Both the position numbers and the translations under genes were made by a program. A DNA stretch of 64,000 bases from Gynuella sunshinyii YC6258 (lineage in GTDB: Bacteria; Pseudomonadota; Gammaproteobacteria; Pseudomonadales; Natronospirillaceae), in assembly GCF_000940805.1 (NCBI RefSeq), contig NZ_CP007142.1:3882593-3946592 (forward strand), written 5' to 3'. Below are positions 18,501 through 26,800 of this stretch, one piece after another. The notes beneath the pieces are model-generated. The model was given only the letters and a program-made list of their open reading frames with translations, had not been told where the DNA came from and did not search any database. Every line of letters starts with the position of its first letter. Position 1 is the first letter of the stretch.

Positions 18501-21500
18501 CGGCCAGTTGATCGACAGAGTCCGGCCATGTCGCTCACCTTTGGCAACCAGGCGGTTACGCTGCCCGGCGAACTGGTCCATAAACGCATTGGCAGCGGCA
18601 TAATCGGCCTGCCCGGCATTGCCGGTGACGGCGGCAATGGATGAAAACAGCACCATGAAATCCAGTGACAGATCAGCACAGGCACGATCCAGCGCCAGTA
18701 AACCATTGATCTTGGGACCAAACACCGCATCGATTTCGGCCTCGGTCTTACTGCCGATAAGGCTGTCACGGTTCATGCCGGCGCTGTGCAGAATGCCGTC
18801 GAGGTGTCCTTTTTCAGCTACCAGCCGCTGTACCAGCGCGGTCACGGCACCAGCATCGGCCATATCCAAAGAATAATATTCAACCTTGGCACCGTGCTGG
18901 CGCAGGGTTTTGAGCTGCGCGGAACGATGGCTGTCCAGGACCGAACGACCGGTCAGAATCAGCTTCGGCTGGCGGCAGTTCAGGGCAATTTCCGTGGCGA
19001 AAATCATGCCCAGCCCACCCAGGCCGCCGGTAATCAGATAACAGCCCTGATCCTTCCAGGGCAACTCATGGCGACCTTGTTGCGGCAACGATTGCCAGAT
19101 GGCTGCCTGTCGTTGCAGCTGGTCGTCATAACGCAGATGAGTGGCCCAGGTCAGCGCACGGCTGTCATGCAGAGAAGTGATCATCCCGGCGACGCTCAGC
19201 GGTTGCGGAAATTCCAGCAGCTGCATGACCAGCGCCGGGCATTCCCGCTGCGCTGATTTCAATAATCCTGATAGTGCCGCCAGACCATCGCTGTGGGCGT
19301 GATCGGTAAAAATCACCACCTGTACCAGCCAGGGCCGGGAACCGACCCGGGGCAGCAGTTGCTGAATCCGCTGGAACAATTGCAGATACAGCGCGCGGAA
19401 CCTTGCTGCCGGGGCATCTGCGGTGCTGTCAAAACAACTGACCGCAAACGGCTGCGACTGCCACTGCGGATCGTTGCGCAGCGTCTCGGCAGGCTGACAC
19501 AGCCAGACTTCATGGCCGGCATAGTCCGGTTCGGCATCGTCAGTGACCGGCAGATCCCGCCAGCCCGGCTGCAACAGCAGCGTGTTATCGAGACCTTCCC
19601 GCAGGTCAGGTCGAGGCGTTGCCGGCCGTGCCGCAGCGGTTTCGTGTTGCTCTGCTTCACTGCGCAGCAACCGCGAAGAAAAGCCTTTCAGCACAATGCG
19701 GACCTGACCGTCTTCACTACACAGGTCCACGTCCACCCGCACGACGGTGCTGGTAGCGGGTGCATCACCATTGGACAGCCGCACCCAGACCCACATCTCC
19801 GGCTCACAGGGACCGTAAATCTGCACCTCATCGACAGCAAATGGCAGCGCAGTGCCGGTTTCGCCCGCCAGTGACAAGGTCACAGCGGCCTGTAAAGCCG
19901 AATCCATCAGACTTGGATGCAGACAGTAATCACCGCCGCTATTGGCCACAGCGGCCGGCAGTCGCAGCCTGGCGAGCGCCTGGCCGGTACCGATGGCCAG
20001 GGTTTCAATGCCCTGATGACCGGGTCCGTAGTTGAGTCCGGCTTCGGCAAATGCCTGATAACACTGCGCACGATCGAGACGCTGTTGCTGACAGGCCTGT
20101 TGCAAAGCAGCCAGATCCAGGGCCGGTATGGCAGCAGGTTGTTGATACCGGGCGCTGCCCTGACTGTGAACTATCTCCTCCTGATCATCCACCCGGCTGT
20201 AAACATCGAAGGTCATACCATCTTCGACACTGCCGCTCAGGGCAATGTGCACAGTGGTCGGTTCTGAAACCGCCAGCGGCTGCATCCAGACAATATTACT
20301 GAGGCTGAGCCCCGGCACCGGCTGGTGTCGATGGTCGGTGTCATCATCGCTGTCGGTACTGCTCGCCAGGGTCAGCGCCATACGGGCCATTTCCAGATAT
20401 GCGACCCCCGGCAGCACCCGCTGCCGGCCGACCTGATGATCCGCCAGAAAGAATTCTTCGCCGCTGAAACGGCAGCTGTAACGCTGTTCCGCCAGAGTCG
20501 AGGTATTGCGATGCAGCAGAGGATGGATCTGTGTTTCGTTGCCGGATCCGCTGGCGATGGCGATGGCGTTCATACCATTCTCAAGCGCCGGCCACAGCCG
20601 CTGTCTGGCAAATGGATAGACCGGCAGGCGGATAATCGCCGGCAGGGTTTTATGTCCGGCCCAGAGCAGCCCGACCCAGTCGACCGCCAGCCCTTTCACC
20701 CACAGCTCCAGCAGTTTGTGATACTTCCCGGACGCCACCCAGCGTTGCAGGGTTTCGCCGAACTCACTGTCGGAGGTGAACACGGCCAGAGCTTCGCGAT
20801 GCTGTTTGACCCGGCCGACAAAACAATCCTGCTGACGCTCGCCAGCGATAAATCCCTGCAACTGCCGGATCAACTGATCAGGAGTGGCAGCCAGCAGCCC
20901 GAGGCGTTCATCCATGGCTTCCCGACCCACTTGCAGCGTATACGCCAGATCCGTCAGATCAAGCTGCGGTTGTTGATTCAGATGGGCCAGTAGCTGCCGC
21001 GCGGACTCTTCCAGCTGCGCCGGCGTTCTGGCCGACAGTACCACCAAAGCCGGTCCCTGATGGGCAGTCCGGGCACGCTGACGGGGTTGGTATTCTTCAA
21101 CGATGACATGCGCATTGGCACCACCCGCACCGAATGAAGACACCGCTGCCAACCGGCGTCTGCCGTTGTCCGGCGATGGCCAGTCGGTCAGTTCCCGTTG
21201 TAAGGAGAACGGCGTCTGCGTCAGATTGAGATTGCTGTTGATGGTTTGTGCATGCAGCGTCGGCACCAGCTGATGATGCTGCAGCTGTAAAACGATCTTG
21301 CTGAGCCCGGCGATGCCGGCAGCAGCTTCCAGATGACCGATATTGGATTTGACTGATCCCAGCGCACAGTAGCCGCTGTCGTCGGTGTCCTGACGGAATG
21401 CCTGGGTCAGCCCGGATACTTCAATCGGATCCCCCAGCCGGGTGCCGGTACCATGGGCTTCGATATAACCGATATCGCGGGCATTCAGACCGGCGCGATC

Positions 21501-23795
21501 CAGGGTTGAGCGGATCAGTTCTGCCTGGGCAACCGGACTCGGTACGGTGTAGCCGTTGGTCTTGCCGCCATGATTGATCTGACTGGCGCGGATCAGCGCG
21601 TAGACCGGATCACCGTCCCGTTCCGCTGTCGCGAGTGGTTTCAGCAGCACGCTGCCCACCCCTTCACCCGGTACAAAACCGTCGCCACCTTCACCAAAGC
21701 TGCGGCAGCGGCCATCAGTGGCCAGCATCTGCGCCGCGCTCAGGGCGACATAGGCAGAAGGATGCAAATACAGATTCACGCCGCCGGCGATGGCCAGCTC
21801 ACAATCGCCCCGGCGCAGGTGTTCACAGGCCTCATGAATGGCGGTCAGGGAGGATGAGCACATGGTGTCGATGGGCATGCTCGGGCCCTGGAGATTCATG
21901 AAATAGGACACCCGGTTGGCCAGCGAGCTGAACGAGGTGCGTGGCACCAGTTTATCGCCCTGCTGCCAGAGACCGGGACCAAGCAGTTCGTAACCGGTCT
22001 TGGTGATGCCGGCAAAGACTCCGACCCGGCGCTGATGCTGCTTCTCAAGCCGCTCGCGGGTATAGCCGGCGTCTTCGAACACGTGCCAGCAGCATTGCAG
22101 GAACAGCCGTTCCTGGGGATCCATGCTCAGTGCTTCACGCGGGGAAATATTGAAAAATGCCGGATCAAAATCGGCAAAGCCGTCGATAAAACCGCCCCAT
22201 TTGCTGTAGCTCTTGCCCTGCTCCACCGCACGTTCAATGCCTTCAACAAAGAAATCCTGCAGCGCCCAGCGTTCCGCCGGGATTTCACTGATGCAGTCGC
22301 GGCCGGCACAGAGGTTCTGCCAGAACTGGTTCAGATCCCCGGCCTGGGGATAGCGGCCGGCCAGACCGATAATGGCAATCGGGGTGCTGACATCCACGTG
22401 AGCAGTGCGGGTTTCCACCACATTGCCCTGCTCATCGAGTCCGATGGACTGTCGCGCCTGGGCCAGCTCTGTCGCCGACAGCTCCGTACCCGGTAGCAAC
22501 GGCGTCAGTACCGGCCATTGAAAGGCTTCCACATTCGATTCAGTGCTGCCAGCGCTCTGTTCCAGACCGCTCCACTGGGCGCAGATATCACTGAAATGAT
22601 CGAGCAGATAGTCGTTGAGCTGTTCCAGGGTCTGGCATTCAAACAGCAGGGTCTTGGGCAGTTCGCCAAACCGCTGCTGCAATTGCTGATTGAGTTTGGT
22701 GATGGTGACGGAGTCGATACCGTAATTTTCCAGTTCCAGATCCGCTTCAATTTCGCCAATGTCAATCTTGAACACATCGCTGAACAGGCATTTCAGCTGA
22801 TACAGGGTACGATCCCGCACCACATCCGCCGCCGGCAGCGCCTGTGCCGGGTGATCCGCCGCCGAACTGGCGCGGACCAGTGACAGGCCTTTGAGCTGGG
22901 CGCACAGCACGCCGTCTTCGGTGTACACATCGATATTGATCTGACAGACCAGCACGCCATTCTGTTTTTCCGTCAATCGCTGAACGGAGGCCCAGCCGCC
23001 CTGCGGGTAGGCACTTTGACCGAGCCAGACTTCATCGATCTGGAACGGCACAAAATCGTTTTTCTGCAAGTCCGGATAGGCACTGCCGATCACACCCAGT
23101 TGCAGCACCGCATGGATCAGCTGCAAGGCCGGTGATTCTGCCTGCAACGGTGAACCGTGGTGGCCGGCGGCATTCGGAAGCCTCGCCACCAGACCATTGG
23201 AGGTCAGATATACCTGCGGATACAGCGGATCGTTCAGAGTTTCCGACTGGCCATCCTGAATAAGCGACTCAATACGGCGGGTCTGCCGATGGGCGCGATC
23301 TTCCGCCCGGCTCAGATAACTGGCCTGGCCCTGGATCAACACCAGTGGTTGTGCACTGCCCTGTTGCTGCTGGGTTTCAAACCGTACCCGCTGGCTGTGC
23401 TCCGGATGCAGCCGAATCTGTAACTCAGCAGGGTCATCCTGATCATCCATGGGCGCTCCCCAGCAAACGTCCAGCAACTGGACATTGGTGCCCTCACCCA
23501 TCAGCTGCATCCGGCATGCGGCGGCGTGAGCCATGGCCAGGGTCAACGCGGCGGAAGTCAGCACATCCTGCTGTCGTTCGCCGTTCAGATCCGCCAACCG
23601 CAAGGATGACTCAAATTTGAGTCCGGACAGATCCGAGGTATTGCGATGCAATAACGGATGCAGACGGGCATTCTGCTGCCCCTGCTTTGCCACAATGCCC
23701 TGTTGTTCCAGCTGGTGCAGCATTTCTGCGGCTTCGTGCTTGGATAGTTGATTACTCTTCACCTGTTTGACCAGGTACTGTAAAAAATCTGCCAT
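11277..23795 (-). CDS. Trans-AT polyketide synthase, rest of module 10 through module 13 KR
   Basis: Complete 4,172-residue PKS subunit. Domain order by approximate residue: docking helices 1-35; degenerate DH 43-308; ACP (Ser 362); KS (470-902, Cys 646); DH 1090-1375; KR 1400-1830; ACP (Ser 1909); KS (2004-2458, Cys 2164); ACP (Ser 2685); KS (2766-3201, Cys 2941); DH 3382-3667; KR 3700-4130; then a Ser/Thr/Gln-rich tail. The ATG at 23793-23795 is chosen because GAAAGGTG lies four bases upstream and the N-terminal helices start there. The protein begins in the middle of a module (DH without KS) and ends in the middle of another (KR without ACP), so it must work physically joined to both neighbours. 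The gene lies 55 bp after the preceding stop, with no terminator between, and its TGA overlaps the next ATG. An AT-rich patch sits in the second KS. Confidence 0.97.
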   Translation of the reverse strand: MADFLQYLVKQVKSNQLSKHEAAEMLHQLEQQGIVAKQGQQNARLHPLLHRNTSDLSGLKFESSLRLADLNGERQQDVLTSAALTLAMAHAAACRMQLMGEGTNVQLLDVCWGAPMDDQDDPAELQIRLHPEHSQRVRFETQQQQGSAQPLVLIQGQASYLSRAEDRAHRQTRRIESLIQDGQSETLNDPLYPQVYLTSNGLVARLPNAAGHHGSPLQAESPALQLIHAVLQLGVIGSAYPDLQKNDFVPFQIDEVWLGQSAYPQGGWASVQRLTEKQNGVLVCQINIDVYTEDGVLCAQLKGLSLVRASSAADHPAQALPAADVVRDRTLYQLKCLFSDVFKIDIGEIEADLELENYGIDSVTITKLNQQLQQRFGELPKTLLFECQTLEQLNDYLLDHFSDICAQWSGLEQSAGSTESNVEAFQWPVLTPLLPGTELSATELAQARQSIGLDEQGNVVETRTAHVDVSTPIAIIGLAGRYPQAGDLNQFWQNLCAGRDCISEIPAERWALQDFFVEGIERAVEQGKSYSKWGGFIDGFADFDPAFFNISPREALSMDPQERLFLQCCWHVFEDAGYTRERLEKQHQRRVGVFAGITKTGYELLGPGLWQQGDKLVPRTSFSSLANRVSYFMNLQGPSMPIDTMCSSSLTAIHEACEHLRRGDCELAIAGGVNLYLHPSAYVALSAAQMLATDGRCRSFGEGGDGFVPGEGVGSVLLKPLATAERDGDPVYALIRASQINHGGKTNGYTVPSPVAQAELIRSTLDRAGLNARDIGYIEAHGTGTRLGDPIEVSGLTQAFRQDTDDSGYCALGSVKSNIGHLEAAAGIAGLSKIVLQLQHHQLVPTLHAQTINSNLNLTQTPFSLQRELTDWPSPDNGRRRLAAVSSFGAGGANAHVIVEEYQPRQRARTAHQGPALVVLSARTPAQLEESARQLLAHLNQQPQLDLTDLAYTLQVGREAMDERLGLLAATPDQLIRQLQGFIAGERQQDCFVGRVKQHREALAVFTSDSEFGETLQRWVASGKYHKLLELWVKGLAVDWVGLLWAGHKTLPAIIRLPVYPFARQRLWPALENGMNAIAIASGSGNETQIHPLLHRNTSTLAEQRYSCRFSGEEFFLADHQVGRQRVLPGVAYLEMARMALTLASSTDSDDDTDHRHQPVPGLSLSNIVWMQPLAVSEPTTVHIALSGSVEDGMTFDVYSRVDDQEEIVHSQGSARYQQPAAIPALDLAALQQACQQQRLDRAQCYQAFAEAGLNYGPGHQGIETLAIGTGQALARLRLPAAVANSGGDYCLHPSLMDSALQAAVTLSLAGETGTALPFAVDEVQIYGPCEPEMWVWVRLSNGDAPATSTVVRVDVDLCSEDGQVRIVLKGFSSRLLRSEAEQHETAAARPATPRPDLREGLDNTLLLQPGWRDLPVTDDAEPDYAGHEVWLCQPAETLRNDPQWQSQPFAVSCFDSTADAPAARFRALYLQLFQRIQQLLPRVGSRPWLVQVVIFTDHAHSDGLAALSGLLKSAQRECPALVMQLLEFPQPLSVAGMITSLHDSRALTWATHLRYDDQLQRQAAIWQSLPQQGRHELPWKDQGCYLITGGLGGLGMIFATEIALNCRQPKLILTGRSVLDSHRSAQLKTLRQHGAKVEYYSLDMADAGAVTALVQRLVAEKGHLDGILHSAGMNRDSLIGSKTEAEIDAVFGPKINGLLALDRACADLSLDFMVLFSSIAAVTGNAGQADYAAANAFMDQFAGQRNRLVAKGERHGRTLSINWPLWREGGMGVDAGNERLIRQHTGMEPLQTPAGVQALYQCLAAGASQALVVQGDVAAMQRLLLPALRVNEPVATLAARIGGSEGPTTAAEPVVVPASPVRTGAEGDSAQALQQVRLVLSECISALLDIALENIDIDEELSAFGFDSLTLTGFTNRLNDHYGLSLSPTLFFEYPTVRQLADYLLEHHADVVVSQPEPGAVVSSVAADITPEPAALVTRRSSRRQAAGRVQPVVSAPAAQQAPAVAVIGMSGRFPGADDLDGFWQNLVNGRHCISEIPAWRWRWQDYPDVRWGGFMEGIDEFDSLFFGISPREAELMDPQQRLLMTFVWQAIEDAGYSAQSLSGSQTAIFMGTGATGYEQVLASAGTPVEGNSSTSVVPSVGPNRMSFMLNLHGPSEPIETACSSSLVAIHRAMLTLATGGCDLAIAGGINTLVSPLLHMSFTKAGMLSHDGRCKTFSSQADGYVRGEGVGILVLKPLAAAEADGDHIYGVIRGSAENHGGRANSLTAPNPKAQTALLLAAYRQAGIDPRTVGYIEAHGTGTPLGDPIEIKGLKDAFKALSDQLINKTTESINSDKLAAESKVNSSKSLQAIEKQEFISKCGVGSVKTNIGHLELAAGVAGVIKVLLQMKHQTLVSTLHCDDINPHIDLHDSPFYLVRENRPWEPVYDANGVALPRRAGVSSFGFGGVNAHVVLEEYQPLSLSSADPDTAVLIPLSARTPEQLRERAERLQDWLGSHEDTRLIDLAYTLQLGRDAMDERLAMVVSSRAELLEVLQQFVAGTAAGQRYVLGNARSRRTAVGSSQPEVSASQLADWLTEGQLEALRDSWCQGHDIDWPVLYQRLPRRPRRLALPGYPFARIRHWIGMQSSPAATRTVSQPVTAGHVQDLLLPRVRQRLTGLFSRLTKIAETDIDPYESFEQYGLDSLLVKQLNEQLAAIFGGLSKTLVFEHQTLNALADYFCRSHGEACRRWLGETAVAATPQMSVSAPRTATVQAVSRPQPVGYAEPIAIIGISGRYPQAADLEGFWDNLQHGRNSIAEVPAERWSMADFYVEDPETAAKQGRSYCKWGGFIDGYADFDPLFFGIAPLEARIMDPQERLFLECCWHACENAGYGRQRFASRHQGQVAVIAGITKTGYELYGTELWRQGEAMLPRTSFSSVANRFSYFMNLRGPSLAVDTMCSSSLTAIHEGCEYLRRGDCEVAIAGGVNLYLHPASYISLCAVNMLSREGQCKSFGADGDGFVPGEGVGVVVLKPLTAAQADGDPIHGLIRASHINHGGKTNGYTVPNPNAQGELIAAALHKAGLKASELSYIEAHGTGTQLGDPIEITGLVQAFRGDTDDNGFCALGSAKSNIGHLEAAAGIAGLTKILLQMRHQQLVPSLNAETLNPNIDFARTPFVVQRQLTAWPRPQNARGEEIPRIAGLSSFGAGGANAHLIIEEYQAPETHTETASTAPLAVLLSARTEAELQARIRQLHDYLQDHPETQLPHLAYTLQVGRDAMEQRLGLLVSSYEQLLGQLQALLNGESSLADCYRGQVRQGRATVSAFTEDEELREAVDKWMQRGKFHKLLELWVQGLEIDWSQYWLGQPGLRTLELPVYPFSHERYWIVRESAEAPLQQTETRLHPLLHRNTSSLLQQRYSSRFRGSEFFLNDHRVHGRAVLPGAAYLEMARAAAARALELDNPDQPRSLTLHNVVWLTPFFATGNDDIHIRLTAMSHEQLGFEVCSDGEQLHCQGRIDLDVAELPSALDIAALQQHCRDGVIDAGRCYQLFASAGLNYGPAHRGIQALYTGQQGVLARLQLPAELLTAEPGYVLHPGLLDSAFQASIGFALRNSDADGSGPGLPFALGSLALIRPCQADMWVWIRQSRHGTGNGNGGRDGNLTLDMDLCDDAGNVCVAIRKFTCRRFDGTTTIDSTATIESPVAQAPVPVLARPAVEAETLLLQPRWVEVASAAHEEAVARASSHHVILCSFGEFPVSRLITALNRQLPEVDCQGLTLPAATENIAMAYQQACADVLALIQQWTQETSANQLIQLVVIQSKPHQSLFQGLSGLLKSAAQEYPKLRTQLLALSTDDASVAQLPEYLQQAAERPYADLRERDQVLYWQDWQPMPVLPVQGPADTLAWREGGVYLITGGAGGLGQLLAADIAATLTHSSIILVGRSQPDHRIDGLIETLRGHGARAEYRRADLSSAEDSRELIRAVVADHGRLTAILHCAGVIQDALLRHKDSRELEAVLAPKVTGLIHLDEASRDLELEFIALFSSLAGAFGSVGQADYGAANGFMDAWADYRNHLQRQGLRHGTAISINWPLWQSEGMGISAEDQRLMELRTGMKIMPAATGLRVFHDCLRCGGSQTAVLHGDIGRIESLLFSRTHATPSSVHQTFTNIPVSQHSNTVTTPVLPTTQETSQL
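15620..17785 (-). other. Module 12: bare KS-ACP
   Basis: KS 17785-16422 (ETACSSS, Cys 17304-17306, HGTGT and NIGH intact) is followed by its YPFARIRHW linker and then directly by an ACP (YGLDSL, Ser 15741-15743); DH and KR are absent. The ACP lacks the Trp expected six residues after the Ser for beta-branching. The expected product is a beta-keto thioester unless modified in trans. The ACP is followed by C-x-x-W-x-G. The KS contains an AT-rich patch and the longest version of a variable loop. Confidence 0.9.
16711..16870 (-). other. AT-rich patch inside module 12 KS
   Basis: Hand count gives 46 G+C in 160 bases (about 29%); a flanking stretch, 16921-16980, has 39 of 60 (65%). The patch stays in frame and encodes roughly residues 2309-2362 of the second PKS: the end of the conserved DPIEI segment plus a Lys/Ser/Asn-rich loop before CGVGSVKTNIGH. 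The loop runs about 47 residues from the GL of GLKDAF to the CG, against about 15-25 in seven other ETAC-type KSs of this window. Codons there are A/T-ending, unlike the rest of the gene. Confidence 0.9.
17950..22388 (-). other. Module 11: KS-DH-KR-ACP
   Basis: KS 22388-21090 (DTMCSSS, Cys 21858-21860). DH at about 20530-19665 has HQVGRQRVLP: His and Pro are in place but the Gly of HxxxGxxxxP is Arg, with a Gly one position earlier. LNYGPGH and HPSLMDSALQ are normal. KR at about 19590-18300 has GGLGGLG near 19025, LFSSIAA and YAAAN, with HSAGMNRD. The ACP is FGFDSL (Ser 18069-18071). A double bond is expected. Confidence 0.9.
23690..23795 (-). other. N-terminal docking-like helices of the second PKS
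   Basis: The first ~35 residues (starting MADFLQYLVKQVK, then HEAAEMLHQLEQQ) form a predicted basic amphipathic helix pair before the DH-fold signature HPLLHRN. It is basic where the tail of the preceding protein is acidic, which suits an electrostatic match across the split module. Confidence 0.65.
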
Positions 23796-23850
23796 ATTTC
23801 ACCTTTCAGACTGACTGAGGTTTTACCCTTCGCCGGTTATGATTCCTGGG
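23796..23850 (-). promoter_or_regulatory. Intergenic gap with ribosome binding site
   Basis: The 55-bp gap between the two large genes carries GAAAGGTG (complement of 23800-23807), four bases before the ATG at 23795. No inverted repeat with a T-run and no promoter-like pair of boxes is seen, so the genes are probably co-transcribed with independent initiation of the second. Confidence 0.8.
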
Positions 23851-26800
23851 TTACTGGTCGGTCAGTTCTGCCGTAATCCGGGCGACTGCCTCATCAATGT
23901 CGATATCGTCTCGGGTCATTTCGTCCAACAAATTCAGATAGAACTGTGGGTCATTGCCGGTACGCGGTACGTGACCATGGGCCACCGGAGACGGCTCCAC
24001 CGCTTGGGTCTGCTCTGCCACCCAGCAGCGCACGGCATCAAACGGATAGGTCGGCAGACTGATTCTGCGCGCCCCGCTTTTGCCATGAAGCAGACTCCAG
24101 TCCACCACTTGCCCCTGCACCCAGCTTTGTGCCAGCTGCGACCACTGCCACTCCCGAATCCATTGCTGCTGCAACGCATTCACATCCTGCCGAACCTCCT
24201 CACTCTGCCGCTTCGCACCATTGTTTCTGGCCCGACCACGGAATATCCCGCCAGCTTCGGTAGCAGCGCTTTCGTCAGCCAGAAAATCCGTCAGCTTGCG
24301 GCATACCTCGGCAATCGAGCCGGCGACAATGGCCAGTCGTTCGGTCATGGCATCACGGCCCAACTGCAGGGTGAATGCGAGGTCGTTCAGGCAGGTTTCT
24401 GGATGATCATTGAGGTGATCCAGCAGCTGTCTGGCATAACGCTGCAGCTGTGTCGCTTTGCGGGCAGAAAGCACGATGATGCCAGTACTCTGGAGCGGTT
24501 CCCGGTCAGCATCCACGGACTGGCCAACCGGCAGATATTCCTCCAGCACTACATGCGCGTTCACGCCACCAAAGCCAAACGAACTGACCCCGGCCCGGCG
24601 CGGTAGCCGCTGTCCGTCGATGCCCTGCTGCGCTTGCCAGTTCTGGGTTTCGCGAACCACGAAGAACGGCGAATCCTGCAAATCGATGTACGGATTCAGG
24701 CGCTGGCAATGCAGGCTCGGCACCAGGGTCTGATGTTTCATCTGCAACAGCACCTTGATGACGCCGGCGACGCCGGCGGCGAGTTCCAGATGACCAATGT
24801 TGGTTTTCACCGTCCCCAATCCACAGCGCCAGGCCTGTTCGCTGGCCAGCGGCGATGCACCGGCGCTATCGGTCAGTGTTGAAAATGCATTCTTCAGCCC
24901 TTCGATTTCCACCGGATCCCCGAGCCGGGTGCCGGTACCATGGGCCTCGATGTAGGTCACCGTGCGCGGATCAACGCCGGCGTTGCGATAAGCCCGCTGT
25001 AATACTTCGGACTGCGCTTTGGGATTGGGGGCCGTCAGCGAGCTGGCGCGACCGCCATGGTTTTCAGCGGTACCGCGAATAACCCCGTAGATGTGGTCAC
25101 GGTCCTGTTCGGCCACACTGAGTTTCTTCAAAAACAGAATGCCGACCCCTTCGCCACGCACATAGCCATTGGCCTGATCGGAGAAGGTTTTGCAGCGCCC
25201 GTCTTCGCACAGCATGCCGGCCTTGTTGAAGCTGATGTGCAGATCCGGCGTAACAAAGGTATTGGTGCCACCGACCAGGGCCATGTCACAGCCACCATCA
25301 CGCATGGCACACACGGCCCGGTGAATGGCGACCAGAGAACTGGAACAGGCGGTTTCAATCGGCTCACTGGGACCATGCAGGTCCAGGTGATAACTCATCC
25401 GGTTGGGACCGACGGATGGCACCATGCCGGTAGAGGAATAGCCTTCGATCTGACGCTGACTGCGGGCCATCAGTTTTTCGTAACCGGAAGAACCAGTGCC
25501 GATCAGAATCGCAGTATTGGTGCCGGCCAGACTGGCAGCGGAATACCCGGCGTCTTCCATGGCCTTCCAGACGTACAGCATCAACAAGCGCTGTTGCGGG
25601 TCCATCTGCTCGGCTTCCAGCGGCGAGATGCCGAAAAACAACGGATCGAATTCGTCGATGGCATCGATAAACCCGCCCCATTTGATGTTGCAGCAACCGG
25701 CTTCGCTGTCCGGGTCGCCGTATATCTCACGCCAGTCCCAGCGCTCTGCCGGAACTTCACGGATGCAGTCACGGCCATTGAACAGGTTGTCCCAGAACGC
25801 GCGCAGATCCTCTGCCGCCGGGAAACGGCCGGCCATACCAATAATGGCAACGGGTTCCGGCGCATTGGCTGCCGCCGGCGACTGAGCCATTTGTATCGCT
25901 GGCTGGCGGCTGAACACCCGTTCTGCCAGCAGCCGATGACCGTTCTGCGCTTTGACCGCCGGGGCATGGCTGGTACCGTTGATTACCGGTGACGCGGCAA
26001 CCGCAGGTGCCGGTTGCTCAGGCCTGGAGACAGCGACAGCCGGGGCAAAGGTCTCCGGGTATTCACCCATCAGATACTCCGCCAGCCGGCTGACCGTGCT
26101 GTACTCAAACAACAACGATGGATTCAGCGCCAGCCGGTATTCATCGTTGATGTGATTGACAAACTGGGTGATGGAAATGGAATCAAACCCGAACGCACTG
26201 AGTTGTTCATCGACATCGATGACCTCAACATCGATCTTCAGCAAGCCGGCGATGACCGTTGCCAGGGTTTCCTGTAGATCATCGACAGATGCAGCCGCTG
26301 TCGGCGTGGTGACCACAGGTGCTGAGACTTCAGCAGCCACCAGCAGTGACAGCGGTGCAGAAGCACTATTGGGCTTAAGCGGAGATGACACAGCGGGCGT
26401 CAGCGCTCCGGTCAGCAACGACTGCAATCGCCCGGTATCACCTGACAGTACCAGTGCCTCGGTTTCATCACCGGCAAACAGACGGTACAGACAGGCCAGT
26501 GCGGCCTCGGTGTCGAGGGGCTGCAAGCCGGTTTGAGCCGCCATCTGCCGGATGAGGGCATCATCAAGCTGCATACCGCCGTCACGCCACAATGGCCAGC
26601 TGACCGCCAGGGTACGACCGGAACACAATCCCTGTTCCACCCGCTGACGGCGATAATCGGCGTAGCGGTTCATGAATGCATTGGCGCTGGCGTAGTCGGC
26701 CTGACCGACATTACCGGTGGCCGCCGCCAGCGAGGAACACAGCAGCATGAAATCCAGTCGCAGATGCTGACTGGCGAGATCGAGATTCACCAGACCGGCC

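Larger units (their letters stand above)
22580..25857 (-). other. Module 10, split over two proteins: KS // degenerate DH-ACP
   Basis: KS 25857-24535 (ETACSSS, Cys 25345-25347, both His present) is the last catalytic domain of the giant protein. The next protein opens with docking helices and then a DH-fold domain at about 23668-22870. This begins with the conserved HPLLHRN, but has DLNGERQQDVL in place of HxxxGxxxxP and SPALQLIHAVLQ in place of HPxxxDxxxQ, so both catalytic residues are gone. The ACP follows (YGIDSV, Ser 22710-22712), then a C-x-x-W-x-G motif. There is no KR. The beta-keto group may persist, or the domain may be structural or recruit a trans enzyme. KS/DH split modules are known in trans-AT systems. 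Confidence 0.88.

Noticed and set aside
23796-23850. Transcription terminator between the first two genes
   Set aside because: No stable hairpin followed by a T-run is visible in the 55 bases.
24535-25857. Module 10 KS as a non-elongating KS0
   Set aside because: Cys, HGTGT and NIGH are all intact, as in the other KSs, so inactivity cannot be claimed from motifs.
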